DNA of 64,000 nt. It comes from Prevotella sp. (GTDB lineage Bacteria > Bacteroidota > Bacteroidia > Bacteroidales > Bacteroidaceae). The notes under the pieces were generated by a model. It did not search any database. It was not told where the DNA came from and saw nothing but the letters and a program-made list of their open reading frames with translations. Location: contig JAFPTC010000104.1 in the NCBI GenBank assembly GCA_017400455.1, forward strand, positions 27,643 through 91,642, given 5' to 3'. The position numbers and the translations under genes are program-made. Numbering within the stretch: the stretch's first letter is position 1; each line of letters starts with the position of its first letter. Shown piece by piece: positions 41,464 through 50,645 of this stretch.

Positions 41464-42480
41464 TCAGCGGCCAACGCTTCCTACCTTAATAAGGTATTCG
41501 CCAATCTGTACGGCGTTCAGGGCAGCGCCCTTGCGAATCTGGTCGCCCGAGAGCCAGAAGGTCAGTCCGTTCTCGTCGCTCAGGTCCTTGCGTACGCGGC
41601 CCACGAAGACGTCGTCCTTGCCGGCCGTGTCGAGGGGCATGGGGTAGGTCAGCGTGGTGGGATCGTCTACCAGCGTGCAGCCGGGGGCCTGGGCTATGGC
41701 CTGCTGGGCCTCCTCCACGCCCAGCGGGCGCTCGGTCTCAATCCATACGCTCTCGGAGTGGCTGCGCAGCGAGCTGACGCGCACGCACATGGCCGAGCAG
41801 CGGGCGTCGGTGTGCATGATCTTGCGCGTCTCGTTGTACATCTTCATCTCCTCCTTGGTGTAGCCATTGGGCTGGAACACGTCAATCTGGGGAATGACGT
41901 TGTAGGCCAGCTGATGGGGGAATTTCTTGATGGTCTTCACCTCTCCGGTCTCGACAATCTCCTTGTACTGCTGTTGCAGCTCCTGCATGGCGGCGGCACC
42001 GGCGCCCGAGGCGCTCTGGTAGCTGGCCACGTGGATGCGCTTGATGTGGCTGAGCTGCTCCAGTGGTTGCAGCACCACCACCATCATGATGGTCGTGCAG
42101 TTGGGGTTGGCAATGATGCCGCGTGGGCGCACCAGGGCGTCCTTGGCGTTGCACTCGGGCACCACCAGGGGCACGTCGTCGTCCATACGGAAGGCCGAGC
42201 TGTTGTCGATCATCACGCAGCCATACTTCGTGATGGTCTCGGCATACTCCTTGCTCGTGCCGGCGCCGGCGCTGGTGAAGGCGATGTCGATGTCTTTGAA
42301 ATCGTCGTTGTGCTGAAGCAGCTTCACTTCTATTTCCTTACCCCGAAAACTGTACTTTCTCCCGGCGGAGCGCTCCGAGCCGAAGAGCACCAGCTCGTCC
42401 ATCGGGAAATTCCTCTCGTCAAGTAGGCGCAGGAACTCCTGGCCCACGGCGCCGCTGGCGCCAACAATAGCTACTTTCAT
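41464..42480 (-). CDS. asd: Aspartate-semialdehyde dehydrogenase
   Basis: Reduces aspartyl phosphate to the semialdehyde for lysine/DAP, threonine and methionine. 338 aa. NADP-binding N-terminus [26 protein letters not shown], active-site Cys in [12 protein letters not shown] (about 130), and the substrate-binding [12 protein letters not shown]. It lies 22 bp downstream of the large lipoprotein gene and may share its transcript. Confidence 0.96.
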   Translation of the reverse strand: MKVAIVGASGAVGQEFLRLLDERNFPMDELVLFGSERSAGRKYSFRGKEIEVKLLQHNDDFKDIDIAFTSAGAGTSKEYAETITKYGCVMIDNSSAFRMDDDVPLVVPECNAKDALVRPRGIIANPNCTTIMMVVVLQPLEQLSHIKRIHVASYQSASGAGAAAMQELQQQYKEIVETGEVKTIKKFPHQLAYNVIPQIDVFQPNGYTKEEMKMYNETRKIMHTDARCSAMCVRVSSLRSHSESVWIETERPLGVEEAQQAIAQAPGCTLVDDPTTLTYPMPLDTAGKDDVFVGRVRKDLSDENGLTFWLSGDQIRKGAALNAVQIGEYLIKVGSVGR

Positions 42481-42502
42481 TGTTCTATAAAGTTTGTTGT
42501 GT

Positions 42503-44299
42503 TTAGAATGCTACGGCATTTTCCGTTGCGCCAACCTTGATGACGGCGTTATCGGAGAAGACGAAGCTGCGGCCGAAGATGTACTCGCCGGTCTCTTCGT
42601 CCTGCGGGGCTTCAATATACTGTATGCTCTCGCCAATCTTCACGCCCACCCAGAAAGGCTCGCCGTAGTCGTCCTGCACGCTGATGTAGAGCGTGGTGCC
42701 CGAGGGTACGGTCACGCCCTCGCTGGTGATGGGGCCGTAGTAGGCCGAGCTCTGCGAGTAGACCCTGTACTGGTCTTCGTCGTAAAGGGCCGTGATGGTG
42801 ACGTTCTCACTGGGGTCGATGTCGGCAAAGGTGGCCGTCACGGTCACGTCGGCATCGGGCATGGTGAAGCTGCCATAGGTGCCGTTCATGTTCACGGCCA
42901 CGCTTGTTCCGTTGGCATCGGCAGCGGTGACGTTTTCGAGCTTCTTGCCATTGGGAACGGCCACGGTGAAGGTCACCGTCTCGCCTGCGGCATAGTAGTG
43001 GCCGCCGTCAAACGAGATGTTCTCGCCACCGGCATAGTGTGTGGTCACGGCCTCGGCCTTCACGGTCATCTGCGTGGCTCCCTCGGGCACGTGAACTTGA
43101 GCATAGTAGGCGTAGCTGTCCAGTCCGGAGCCGTAGATGACGAAGTCCGACTGCTCGCCCTGGTCGTTCGTGGCCTTCAGGGGCTTGTAGCCCTGCTCGG
43201 CGTTGGCAAAGAGGTAGACATATTCACCGGGGATGGCTTTCTCCACGGGCACGCCGTAGTAGATGTCGGGGGCGCTATAGAGCTGTGCTGCCGTGATGTG
43301 GTCGCTGGCCACATAGCTCACGGGAATCTTCTCCTTGAAGTCAAGCGTGATCTCCACGTCCTCCTCGGGCATGGTGAAGGTCACGTAGGAGCGATAGCTG
43401 CACTCGGGGTTCACGCCTTCCACGTTGGCCGTTGCACCGTCCAGGTAGTAGTCGTCCTTGGTGTAGATGACGGCTGTCACCGTCTCGCCGCCGATGGCGC
43501 TCTCGGGCAGGTAGTTGGGCACGTAACCTTCGGGAATGTCGAAGTTGACGTATTCCGTGTTCTTCCAGGTAATCTTGCTGCGGGCATGCTGTGTGCCGCT
43601 GACGCGCAGGGTCACGTCGCCCGTTACGTTCTGATAGTCGGGACGCACCGACACCTGGTAGACGTTGTCCACGCCATCGACGCGCTGGAAACCGCAGCCG
43701 ATATAGTTGGTAAGGTCTTCCCACTGGCTGTCGCCCATCTTGAATTCTACTTTGTCCACGGTGTAGGCTTCAGGCGTGCGCAGGTAGCAGTCGAAATACT
43801 TGTATTTCTGTTCTTGGCTCACGCCGTAGAGCTGGACGCCGTCCTCGTTGTCCTCCAGCCGCATGGTGAATCCGTTGGGGTCGAGCTGCTGCTGCACGGC
43901 ATAGGCCACCACCACGTTGAAAGGCTTCTCGGGCACGGGGATGGTCAGGCTGACCTGCTGCACGTTCTCGCCACCGTCGGCGGGATATTCGGGCATGTAG
44001 ACCTGATCGCCCACATGCACGTGAATGTGCTCCATGTGATAGGGTGCAAATCCGGCCCACAGGATGTCGCCGGGCGTGAGCGTCAGTGTGAAGGTGCTGC
44101 CGGGAGTCAGCTCCTGGCCTTCCTCCAGTCCGCTGACCGCTGCGATGAACGAAGGTGTGAGGTTTGCTACTTCAGTTGCTGTGATGACTGTTGGCTCGTC
44201 GGTGCCGCCCTCATAGTCGGCGGGGTTGTCCAACTGTGTGCAAGATGCAAGAACGACCGAAAACATGGCCATTGCTGTGAAAAGCGATTTAATTTTCAT
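42503..44299 (-). CDS. Large lipoprotein with repeated Ig/B-repeat-like modules
   Basis: 598 aa. SPII signal with lipobox VVLASC at residues 16-21. The body shows at least three related segments that end in a FTMPxxDVxxTxxF phrase ([17 protein letters not shown] and [17 protein letters not shown]), like the beta-grasp B-repeats of surface proteins. Aromatic residues are frequent (Tyr/Phe). No enzyme motif is visible. It is probably a surface or periplasmic binding or adhesion protein. It has its own promoter (44351-44382) and is divergent from the antiporter gene. Confidence 0.7.
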   Translation of the reverse strand: MKIKSLFTAMAMFSVVLASCTQLDNPADYEGGTDEPTVITATEVANLTPSFIAAVSGLEEGQELTPGSTFTLTLTPGDILWAGFAPYHMEHIHVHVGDQVYMPEYPADGGENVQQVSLTIPVPEKPFNVVVAYAVQQQLDPNGFTMRLEDNEDGVQLYGVSQEQKYKYFDCYLRTPEAYTVDKVEFKMGDSQWEDLTNYIGCGFQRVDGVDNVYQVSVRPDYQNVTGDVTLRVSGTQHARSKITWKNTEYVNFDIPEGYVPNYLPESAIGGETVTAVIYTKDDYYLDGATANVEGVNPECSYRSYVTFTMPEEDVEITLDFKEKIPVSYVASDHITAAQLYSAPDIYYGVPVEKAIPGEYVYLFANAEQGYKPLKATNDQGEQSDFVIYGSGLDSYAYYAQVHVPEGATQMTVKAEAVTTHYAGGENISFDGGHYYAAGETVTFTVAVPNGKKLENVTAADANGTSVAVNMNGTYGSFTMPDADVTVTATFADIDPSENVTITALYDEDQYRVYSQSSAYYGPITSEGVTVPSGTTLYISVQDDYGEPFWVGVKIGESIQYIEAPQDEETGEYIFGRSFVFSDNAVIKVGATENAVAF

Positions 44300-44350
44300 C
44301 TTTGTTTTGTGTTATGTTAGTTAAAAGAGTCATCGCTGTCATTCGGGCGG

Positions 44351-44382
44351 CAAAGTTAAGCATAAAAAATGAATTGAGCAAA
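44351..44382 (-). promoter_or_regulatory. Promoter of the large lipoprotein gene
   Basis: On the minus strand, TTTG (44382-44379) and TAACTTTG (44358-44351) are spaced by 20 bp. The -33 box is in the left arm of an 11-bp inverted repeat, AATTGAGCAAA (44372-44382), paired with 44407-44417. Confidence 0.7.
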
Positions 44383-44398
44383 AGAAAAGGCCGTTTTC

Positions 44399-44430
44399 TT
44401 TGGCCGTTTGCTCAATTATTAGTACCTTTG
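44399..44430 (+). promoter_or_regulatory. Promoter of the antiporter gene
   Basis: TTTG (44399-44402) and TACCTTTG (44423-44430) are 20 bp apart. The -7 box ends 7 nt before the ATG at 44438, so the message should have little or no leader. Confidence 0.75.
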
Positions 44431-44437
44431 CACACGT

Positions 44438-46585
44438 ATGCCAAGCTTGTCTGCTTATTTCCCGATAACCAGCCCGACGCTGATTTTTTTCGTCGTGCTG
44501 CTTATCATCCTGCTGGCCCCCATCATCATGGGCAAGTTGCGCATCCCTCATATCATTGGCATGGTGCTGGCGGGCATACTCATTGGCGAGCACGGGCTGA
44601 ACATCCTCTCGCGTGACTCCTCGTTCGAGATCTTCGGGCAGGTGGGCCTCTACTACATCATGTTCCTGGCCGGCTTGGAGATGGACCTTGAGAGCGTGAA
44701 GAAGAACACGCGCCACTATCTCATCTTCGGCTTCCTGACGTGCCTTGTGCCGCTGGCGCTCACCTATGTGGTGGCCATGACGGTGCTGGGCTACAGTCCC
44801 GCCACGTCGTTCCTGCTGGGATGTATCATGGCCTCTAACACGCTGGTGGCCTATCCTATCGTGGGGCGCTACGGCCTGCAGCGACATCCGTCGGTGGGCC
44901 TCAGCGTGGGGTCGTCGATGATCTCGCTGTTCCTGGCGCTGGTCATGCTGGCGGCGCTGGCTGCCGCCCAGGGCGATGTGGACGTCCCGCTGGCCTCGCA
45001 GCTCTCGCCCGTGACCTCGCAGGTGCTGTTCTGGCTCCTTTTCCTGGTGAAGCTGGCGGCCTATATCGTGCTCTCGTTGCTGCTCATTCCCCGGTTGGCA
45101 CGGTTCTTCCTGCGCCGCTACAGCGACTCGGTGATGCAGTACATTTTTGTGCTGGCGGTGATGTTCCTCTCGGCGGCGCTGACCGATTTCGTTGGCCTGG
45201 AGGGCATCTTCGGCGCCTTCTTTTCCGGCCTTATATTAAATAGGTATATACCCCACGTGTCGCCGCTGATGAACCGCATTGAGTTTATTGGCAACGCCAT
45301 CTTCATTCCCTATTTTCTCATTGGCGTGGGCATGCTCATCAACGTGCAGTCGGTGCTCCAGGGCGGCGAAGTGGTGTGGATCGTGGTGCTCATTGCATTC
45401 ATCGGCACCTTTGGCAAGGCCGTGGCTGCCTACATCAGCAGTCTGCTGTTCCGGCTGCCCGAGCGCGATGGCAAGATGATGTTCGGCCTCACCTCGGCCC
45501 ATGCGGCAGGCGCCATAGCCATGGTGATGGTGGGCATACGGCTGAATCTGGTGAACGACGACATGCTGAACGGCGTGGTGATGATGATACTCGTGACGTG
45601 CGTCGTCTCGACCCTCGTCACCGAGCAGTCGGCAAAGGCCATTATCGTTCACGAGAAGACGAATCTCGACTCGCTGGGCACCAACCAGGCCGACGACGAG
45701 AAGATTCTGCTCTGTGTGAAGTATCCCGAGATAGCTCCCCAGCTGCTGAGCCTGTCGCTGCTGATGCGCAACCACCAGCTGAACCGTGGACTGGTGGCGC
45801 TGAACGTGGTATATGACGACGAGCACAGCCCCGCCGGCCGCGAGCAGGGACTGCGACTGCTGGAGCAGTTGCAACAGCGGGCGTCAGCCTCCGAGGTGCA
45901 GCTGCAGACGCAGGTGCGCCTGGCTAGCAACATCGCCAACGGCATCAAGCACGCCTTCCGCGAGTTTGCCTGCTCCGAGATAGTGATGGGCATGCACGTT
46001 CACACGGAGAACAACCCGAAGTTCTGGGGCGACTTCATCCAGAGCCTCTACAACGGCCTGAACCGACAAATAGTGCTGACCCGCTTTGTGCAGCCCCTGT
46101 CCACGCTCAGGCGAATACAGGTGGCCGTGCCTTCCAGGGCTGAGTACGAGCCGGGATTCCACCGCTGGCTGGAACGCCTGTGCCGCTTTGCCGGACAGTT
46201 GGACTGCCGCATGGAGTTCCACGGGCGCCAGGAGTCGTTCAACCTCATCGAGGGCTACATTCAGCGCCATCACCACAACGTGAAGGCGGTGTTCACGCCC
46301 ATGGGCCATTGGAACGAGCTGCCCCGGCTGGCCTCAAGCATTGCCGAGGACCACATGTTCGTGGTGGTGACAGCCCGAAAGGGCACCATCTCCTATAAGA
46401 ACGCGCTGGAGCGGCTGCCCGACGAGCTGCAGAACCACTTCAGCGGCAAAAACCTGATGATTATCTTCCCCGACCAGTATGGCAATGCCACCAAGGACGA
46501 CAGCATGAGCTTCACCGAGGCCCAGCATAAGGAGGAGTCGAGTGTTTATGACTTTGTGCTGCGGCATCTGCGTATCCGGTTGTAG
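44438..46585 (+). CDS. CPA2-type cation/proton antiporter with C-terminal USP-like domain
   Basis: 715 aa. About 12 membrane segments (residues 10-405) of the Na+/H+ exchanger fold: LRIPHIIGMVLAGILIGEHGL, YYIMFLAGLEMDL (the family's GLEMD motif), and ALTDFVGLEGIFGAFFSGLIL. The cytoplasmic half (about 430-715) looks like tandem universal-stress-protein-type alpha/beta domains, here probably without the ATP motif. It exchanges K+ or Na+ for H+, and the ion cannot be told. The ATG at 44438 is required to keep TM1 whole although it lies 7 nt from the -7 box. Confidence 0.88.
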   Translation: MPSLSAYFPITSPTLIFFVVLLIILLAPIIMGKLRIPHIIGMVLAGILIGEHGLNILSRDSSFEIFGQVGLYYIMFLAGLEMDLESVKKNTRHYLIFGFLTCLVPLALTYVVAMTVLGYSPATSFLLGCIMASNTLVAYPIVGRYGLQRHPSVGLSVGSSMISLFLALVMLAALAAAQGDVDVPLASQLSPVTSQVLFWLLFLVKLAAYIVLSLLLIPRLARFFLRRYSDSVMQYIFVLAVMFLSAALTDFVGLEGIFGAFFSGLILNRYIPHVSPLMNRIEFIGNAIFIPYFLIGVGMLINVQSVLQGGEVVWIVVLIAFIGTFGKAVAAYISSLLFRLPERDGKMMFGLTSAHAAGAIAMVMVGIRLNLVNDDMLNGVVMMILVTCVVSTLVTEQSAKAIIVHEKTNLDSLGTNQADDEKILLCVKYPEIAPQLLSLSLLMRNHQLNRGLVALNVVYDDEHSPAGREQGLRLLEQLQQRASASEVQLQTQVRLASNIANGIKHAFREFACSEIVMGMHVHTENNPKFWGDFIQSLYNGLNRQIVLTRFVQPLSTLRRIQVAVPSRAEYEPGFHRWLERLCRFAGQLDCRMEFHGRQESFNLIEGYIQRHHHNVKAVFTPMGHWNELPRLASSIAEDHMFVVVTARKGTISYKNALERLPDELQNHFSGKNLMIIFPDQYGNATKDDSMSFTEAQHKEESSVYDFVLRHLRIRL

Positions 46586-46602
46586 ACATCAAGGCTTTTT
46601 TG

Positions 46603-46665
46603 ACATCAAGACAACAGGACAAGACATCAAGACAACAAGACAAGATATTAAGACAACAAGATAAA
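46603..46665 (+). repeat. 21-bp tandem repeat upstream of the LolD-type gene
   Basis: Three 21-bp units (46603-46623, 46624-46644, 46645-46665) of ACATCAAGACAACAGGACAAG type, the third more diverged. The region 46586-46681 holds nothing else recognisable. Confidence 0.75.
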
Positions 46666-46681
46666 TAGACGTTTAGACGAC

Positions 46682-47392
46682 ATGATAGATGTAAGGAATA
46701 TTACCAAGAGCTTTGGCTCGCTGCAGGTGCTGAAAGGCATTGACCTGCACATCGACAAGGGCGAGATCGTGAGCATCGTTGGCCCCAGCGGCGCAGGCAA
46801 GACTACGCTGCTGCAAATCATCGGCACGCTGGACCGGCCAGACAGCGGTTCGGTATGTGTCGATGCCATCGACACCACCCGCCTCTCGCAGAAAGCCCTC
46901 AGCGACTTCCGCAACCGCCACCTGGGCTTCGTGTTCCAGTTCCATCAGCTGCTGCCCGAGTTCACGGCCCTGGAAAACATCATGATTCCCGCCTTCATTG
47001 CAGGCACATCTCGCCAGAGCGCCAAGACCAGGGCCACGGAGCTGCTGAGCTTCCTGGGCCTCACCGACCGCGCCCACCACAAGCCCGCCGAGCTTTCCGG
47101 CGGCGAGAAGCAACGCATTGCCGTGGCGCGTGCGCTGATGAACAACCCCGCCGTCATCCTGGCCGACGAGCCCTCCGGCTCGCTCGACACGCAGAACAAG
47201 CAGGAGCTCCACCAGCTGTTCTTCGACCTGCGCAACCAGTATGGCCAGACCTTCGTCATCGTGACCCACGACGAGCAGCTGGCCACCATTACCGACCGCA
47301 CCATACACATGCGCGACGGTCTTCTGGAATCACCTACTCTACCTACCGAACCTACTGAACCTACCCTACCTACTTCTCCATCTCATGATTAA
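46682..47392 (+). CDS. ABC transporter ATPase, LolD-like
   Basis: 236 aa. Walker [11 protein letters not shown]-loop [17 protein letters not shown], signature LSGGEKQR, Walker [13 protein letters not shown] and H-loop IVTHD. The closest known role is lipoprotein release (LolD) or FtsE-like, but no permease is adjacent, so the partner is encoded elsewhere. The last 20 residues ([20 protein letters not shown]) come from degenerate CCTAC-type repeats at about 47335-47380. They are not part of the domain. It overlaps the next gene by 8 nt. Confidence 0.87.
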   Translation: MIDVRNITKSFGSLQVLKGIDLHIDKGEIVSIVGPSGAGKTTLLQIIGTLDRPDSGSVCVDAIDTTRLSQKALSDFRNRHLGFVFQFHQLLPEFTALENIMIPAFIAGTSRQSAKTRATELLSFLGLTDRAHHKPAELSGGEKQRIAVARALMNNPAVILADEPSGSLDTQNKQELHQLFFDLRNQYGQTFVIVTHDEQLATITDRTIHMRDGLLESPTLPTEPTEPTLPTSPSHD

Positions 47393-48332
47393 ACTCGGCA
47401 CCTATCACACCCTGCGCATCCTGCGCCACACCGATCCCGGCATCTACCTCGAAGGCGACGAGACCACCGGCGACATCCTGCTGCCTAAGCGCTACGTCAC
47501 GCCACAGATGCACGACGGCGACGAGCTGGAAGTGTTCATCTATCTGGACCAGGACGAGCGCATCATTGCCACCACCGAGCGCCCGCTGGCCCAGGTGGGG
47601 CAGTTTGCCTTCCTGGAAGTGGCCTGGACTAACCAGTACGGGGCCTTCCTCAACTGGGGCTTGATGAAAGACCTCTTCTGCCCCTTCCGCGAGCAGAAGC
47701 AACGCATGCAGCGCGGCGAGGGCTACATCGTATACATCAAGGAAGACGAGGCCAGCCACCGGCTCATGGCTACGGCCAAGGTGGAGAAGTACCTTACCCC
47801 CCTCTATCCCCCCGAAGGGGGGAGGAGCAATGCTGTTGAAAGCCAGACGAACAACGCCTCGGACCGAGGGGGGTACCCTGTTGAAAGCCTGACGGGCAAC
47901 GCTTCCCCCCTTCGGGGGGACCGAGGGGGGTACCATGGCCAGCGCTGCGACTGCCTCATCTGGCAGAAGACCGACCTGGGTTTCAAGGCCATAGTGGACA
48001 ACCGCTACCAGGGCCAGCTCTACGACAATCAGCTGTTTCAGCCCCTCCACACCGGCGATCGCCTCACTGCCTACATCGACCACATTCGCCTGGACGGCAA
48101 GATTGACCTCACGCTGCAGCCCACCGGTCACCGCCAGACGCTCGACTTCGCCGAGGTGCTGCTACGCTACCTGCACGAGAACAACGGCCGCTGCAACCTG
48201 GGCGACCACTCGCCCGCCGAGCTGATAGCCGACCGCTTCCAGGTGTCGAAGAAGGTGTTCAAGCGCGCTGTGGGCGACCTCTATCGCCGCCGCCTCATCA
48301 CCCTCTCCGACGACGGCATTTGCCTGGCCTGA
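47385..48332 (+). CDS. CvfB-like S1 RNA-binding protein with an in-frame repeat insert
   Basis: 315 aa. N-terminal S1-like OB folds ([36 protein letters not shown] and [31 protein letters not shown]), then a third S1-like domain ([47 protein letters not shown]) and a C-terminal winged helix. Residues 138-184 ([13 protein letters not shown]...GDRGGYHG) split the conserved order and are encoded by a palindromic repeat element (47796-47936). The frame is kept. CvfB-type proteins bind RNA and affect gene expression. The exact role here is unknown. Confidence 0.85.
   Translation: MIKLGTYHTLRILRHTDPGIYLEGDETTGDILLPKRYVTPQMHDGDELEVFIYLDQDERIIATTERPLAQVGQFAFLEVAWTNQYGAFLNWGLMKDLFCPFREQKQRMQRGEGYIVYIKEDEASHRLMATAKVEKYLTPLYPPEGGRSNAVESQTNNASDRGGYPVESLTGNASPLRGDRGGYHGQRCDCLIWQKTDLGFKAIVDNRYQGQLYDNQLFQPLHTGDRLTAYIDHIRLDGKIDLTLQPTGHRQTLDFAEVLLRYLHENNGRCNLGDHSPAELIADRFQVSKKVFKRAVGDLYRRRLITLSDDGICLA
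47796..47936. repeat. Palindromic/duplicated element inserted in frame in the cvfB-like gene
   Basis: The outer ends (47796-47823 and 47904-47932) are near reverse complements built of CCCCCC and GGGGGG runs (TCCCCCC-TTCG-GGGGGGA at the right). Inside are two diverged direct copies starting TGTTGAAAGCC (47832 and 47878). About 47 codons long with no stop on the coding strand. Confidence 0.75.
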
Positions 48333-48334
48333 GC

Positions 48335-48450
48335 CGCCGCGTTTTCATGGGGAGGCGCCGCAGAAAAAAATCTCACGTGAGATTTTTTCACGGGAAGGCC
48401 TCCCAGAAAAATTTCTCACGTGAGATTTTTTCACGCCCCGCCGCCCCCTC
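48335..48450. repeat. 43-bp palindrome array, locus H (2 units)
   Basis: TCTCACGTGAGA starts at 48371 and 48414 (43 bp), with GGGAAGGCCTCCC between and caps GGCGCCGC and CGCCCCGCCGCCCC. It lies directly 3' of the cvfB-like gene. Confidence 0.9.
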
Positions 48451-48474
48451 AGAAAGAAAAAAGCGGAAAAAAAG

Positions 48475-48505
48475 TTGGCCGATTGAAAAATAATCACTAT
48501 CTTTG
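48475..48505 (+). promoter_or_regulatory. Promoter upstream of a hairpin-containing leader
   Basis: TTG (48475-48477) and TATCTTTG (48498-48505) with 20 bp between. The transcript would begin near 48510, about 185 nt before the trigger factor start and before a second -7 box. Confidence 0.6.
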
Positions 48506-48509
48506 CATC

Positions 48510-48600
48510 AGCAAATACCAACCGGACTTACCTTACAAAATAAAATGCTAAGGAAAACCAATCACTGGAAGTGCGCCCGCAAGAAAGGCGCACTTCCGTG
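48510..48600 (+). ncRNA. Possible small RNA or long tig leader with strong hairpin
   Basis: Begins at the promoter 48475-48505 and contains a perfect 11-bp stem, GGAAGTGCGCC (48567-48577) with GGCGCACTTCC (48587-48597), around a 9-nt loop. No open frame is evident. After the stem comes GTGTTAAAAAATGG, which is not a T-tract, so termination is uncertain. It may simply be the 5' leader of tig. Confidence 0.35.
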
Positions 48601-48641
48601 TTAAAAAATGGTAATCGTGCTGATTTTACAGCAATTATGCG

Positions 48642-48649
48642 TAATTTTG
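48642..48649 (+). promoter_or_regulatory. -7 element proximal to tig
   Basis: TAATTTTG followed by GCACC, 45 nt before the ATG at 48695. No TTTG at -33. Confidence 0.5.
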
Positions 48650-48694
48650 CACCCCAAAACATTATTGTATATAGTTATAACCGAAATTTCAAAA

Positions 48695-50056
48695 ATGAAT
48701 ATCCAGTTTGAATGCGCCGACAAGATTAACGGCCTCATGACCATCACCATTGAGCAGGCCGACTATCAGGCAGAAGTAGAGAAGAAGTTGAAGGACTATC
48801 GAAAGAAGGCACAAATGCCGGGCTTCCGTCCGGGAATGGTTCCCATGGGACTCATCAAAAAGCAGTATGGCACTGCCGTGAAGGTGGACGAGGTGAACCG
48901 CATCCTGGGCGAAAAGCTCTATGAGTACATTCGCGAGAACAAGATACAGATGCTGGGCGAGCCCCTGCCCAACGAGGAGAAGCAGCAGCCCCAGGATCTC
49001 CAGGGCGACGGCCCCTTCGAGTTTGTCTTCGATATTGCAGTGGCTCCCGAGTTCACAGCCGAGCTGAGCGCCAAGGACAAGATTGAATACTACGACATCA
49101 AGGTCGACGACAAGATCATCGACGACCAGGTGCAGATGTTCCAGAGCCAGGCCGGCGAGTTCGTCGACGCCCAAGAGTGGAGCGGCAACGACACCCTGAA
49201 GGGCGACCTGCGCCAGCTCGACGCCAGCGGTAACACCCTGGAGGGCGGCATTGAAGTGGCCGACGCACAGGTGATGCCCAGCTACATCACCGGCGAGGAC
49301 GAGAAGAAAAAGTTCGACGGTGCCAAGCCCGGCGACATCATCATCTTCAACCCCAAGAAAGCCTATCCCGAGAACGATGCCGAGGTGGCCGGACTGATGA
49401 AGATGAAGAAGGAAGAAGTGGCCGAGCTGACCAGCGACTTCAGCTTCCAGGTCACCTCCATCCGTCACTTTCAGCCCCACGCCGTGGACCAGGAGCTCTT
49501 CGACCGCATCTTCGGCGAGGGCAACGTCAAGGACGAGGCTGAGTTCCGCCAGAAGATTGCCGACGGCATCAAGCCCCAGTTGCAGGCCAACAGCGACTTC
49601 AAGTTCCTGCGCGACGTGCGCACCTATCTGGAGAAGAAGGTGGGCGACATCCAGTTCCCCGAGGCACTGCTCAAGCGCGTCATGCTGAACAACAACAAGG
49701 ACAAGGGCGAGGAGTTTGTTGAGAAGAACTTCAAGGCCAGCATCGACGAGCTGAAGTGGCACCTCATCAAGGAGCAGCTCGTCACCGCCAACAACATCAA
49801 GGTCGAGGACGACGACCTGAAGCAGGTGGCCAAGGGCGCCATTCGCCAGCAGTTTGCCCAGTACGGCATGAACAACGTGCCCGACGACGTGCTTGAGAAC
49901 TATGCCGACGAGCAGCTGAAGAAGCGCGAGAACATCGAGAGCTTCGTTGAGCGCGCCATCGACATCAAGCTCATGCAGGCACTGAAGCAGGTGGTGAAGC
50001 TGACCAACAAGGAGGTCTCGCTTGACGACTTCAACAAGATGATGCAGGAAGCATAA
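48695..50056 (+). CDS. tig: Trigger factor
   Basis: Ribosome-associated chaperone. 453 aa from the ATG at 48695 (MNIQFECADKINGLMTITIEQADYQ). The frame is open upstream to 48608 but passes through the -7 box, so the shorter form is right. The ribosome-binding signature is YRKKAQMPGFRPGMVPMGLIKKQYG (about 34-58). The PPIase-like insert (about 150-245) and the long C-terminal helical arms follow. As in other Bacteroidota, the PPIase domain is weakly conserved. Confidence 0.94.
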   Translation: MNIQFECADKINGLMTITIEQADYQAEVEKKLKDYRKKAQMPGFRPGMVPMGLIKKQYGTAVKVDEVNRILGEKLYEYIRENKIQMLGEPLPNEEKQQPQDLQGDGPFEFVFDIAVAPEFTAELSAKDKIEYYDIKVDDKIIDDQVQMFQSQAGEFVDAQEWSGNDTLKGDLRQLDASGNTLEGGIEVADAQVMPSYITGEDEKKKFDGAKPGDIIIFNPKKAYPENDAEVAGLMKMKKEEVAELTSDFSFQVTSIRHFQPHAVDQELFDRIFGEGNVKDEAEFRQKIADGIKPQLQANSDFKFLRDVRTYLEKKVGDIQFPEALLKRVMLNNNKDKGEEFVEKNFKASIDELKWHLIKEQLVTANNIKVEDDDLKQVAKGAIRQQFAQYGMNNVPDDVLENYADEQLKKRENIESFVERAIDIKLMQALKQVVKLTNKEVSLDDFNKMMQEA

Positions 50057-50083
50057 CATCTCAAACCATTAATACCAACACCC

Positions 50084-50539
50084 ATGAAAAGACTATTTCT
50101 GATGCTGGCGCTGCTGGTCAGTATGACGGCCGGAGCGCAGAACGTAGAGGCACTCTACACCGAAGGTAAGGCGCTCTATGACGCCAAGGACTATGTGGCC
50201 GCGCTGGCCAAGCTGCGCCCCGCAGCCGAGAAAGGCCACAAGAAGGCCCAGTATCGAGTGGGCCGCTGCTACGACAAGGGCTACGGCGTGGAAGAATCGA
50301 ACGAGGAAGCCATCAAGTGGTATCAGAAATCAGCCGATCAGGGTTACTATAAAGCCGAGTATCAGCTGGCCCGTGCCTATGTGAAGGGCAAGGGCGTGCC
50401 CGTCGACGAGAAGAAGGCCAAGATGTGGCTCAAGCGCTCCATCGGCGGCAAGAAGCATGGCGCCGAGAAGCTGCAGGAGATAAAGGACGATGCCGCCGCT
50501 GGCGACAAAACCGACAAACGACTGCTCGAACTGCTCTGA
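50084..50539 (+). CDS. Exported Sel1-repeat protein
   Basis: 151 aa. A signal peptide (ending TAGAQ) precedes a TPR/Sel1-like solenoid: ALYTEGKALYDAKDYVAALAKLRPAAEKGHKKAQYRVGRCYDKGYGVEESNEEAIKWYQKSADQGYYKAEYQLARAYVKGKGVPVDEKKAKMWLKRS. Such proteins mediate protein contacts. The partner is unknown. It lies 27 bp after tig and may be on the same transcript. Confidence 0.85.
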   Translation: MKRLFLMLALLVSMTAGAQNVEALYTEGKALYDAKDYVAALAKLRPAAEKGHKKAQYRVGRCYDKGYGVEESNEEAIKWYQKSADQGYYKAEYQLARAYVKGKGVPVDEKKAKMWLKRSIGGKKHGAEKLQEIKDDAAAGDKTDKRLLELL

Positions 50540-50559
50540 GCCTCGTAGATACAACGCAT

Positions 50560-50627
50560 TGAACGGATTAAACGGATGCTGCAAGGACTGATTCTTATCA
50601 GACGGCAGCATCCGTTTAATCCGTTCA
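50560..50627. terminator. Very long hairpin between convergent Sel1 and mlaF-like genes
   Basis: Perfect 23-bp arms (50560-50582 and 50605-50627) around a 22-nt loop that contains a second 5-bp hairpin (CTGAT-TCTT-ATCAG). It sits midway between two convergent stop codons (50539, 50646), so a bidirectional terminator is the simplest reading, though there is no T-tract. It shares design and CGGAT/ATCCG words with 41365-41413. Confidence 0.6.
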
Positions 50628-50645
50628 GCCGGTTCTGGGCCTGAG

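Noticed and set aside
48608-48694. N-terminal extension of trigger factor
   Set aside because: It crosses a -7 box, and MNIQ...ITIEQADYQ matches the family start.
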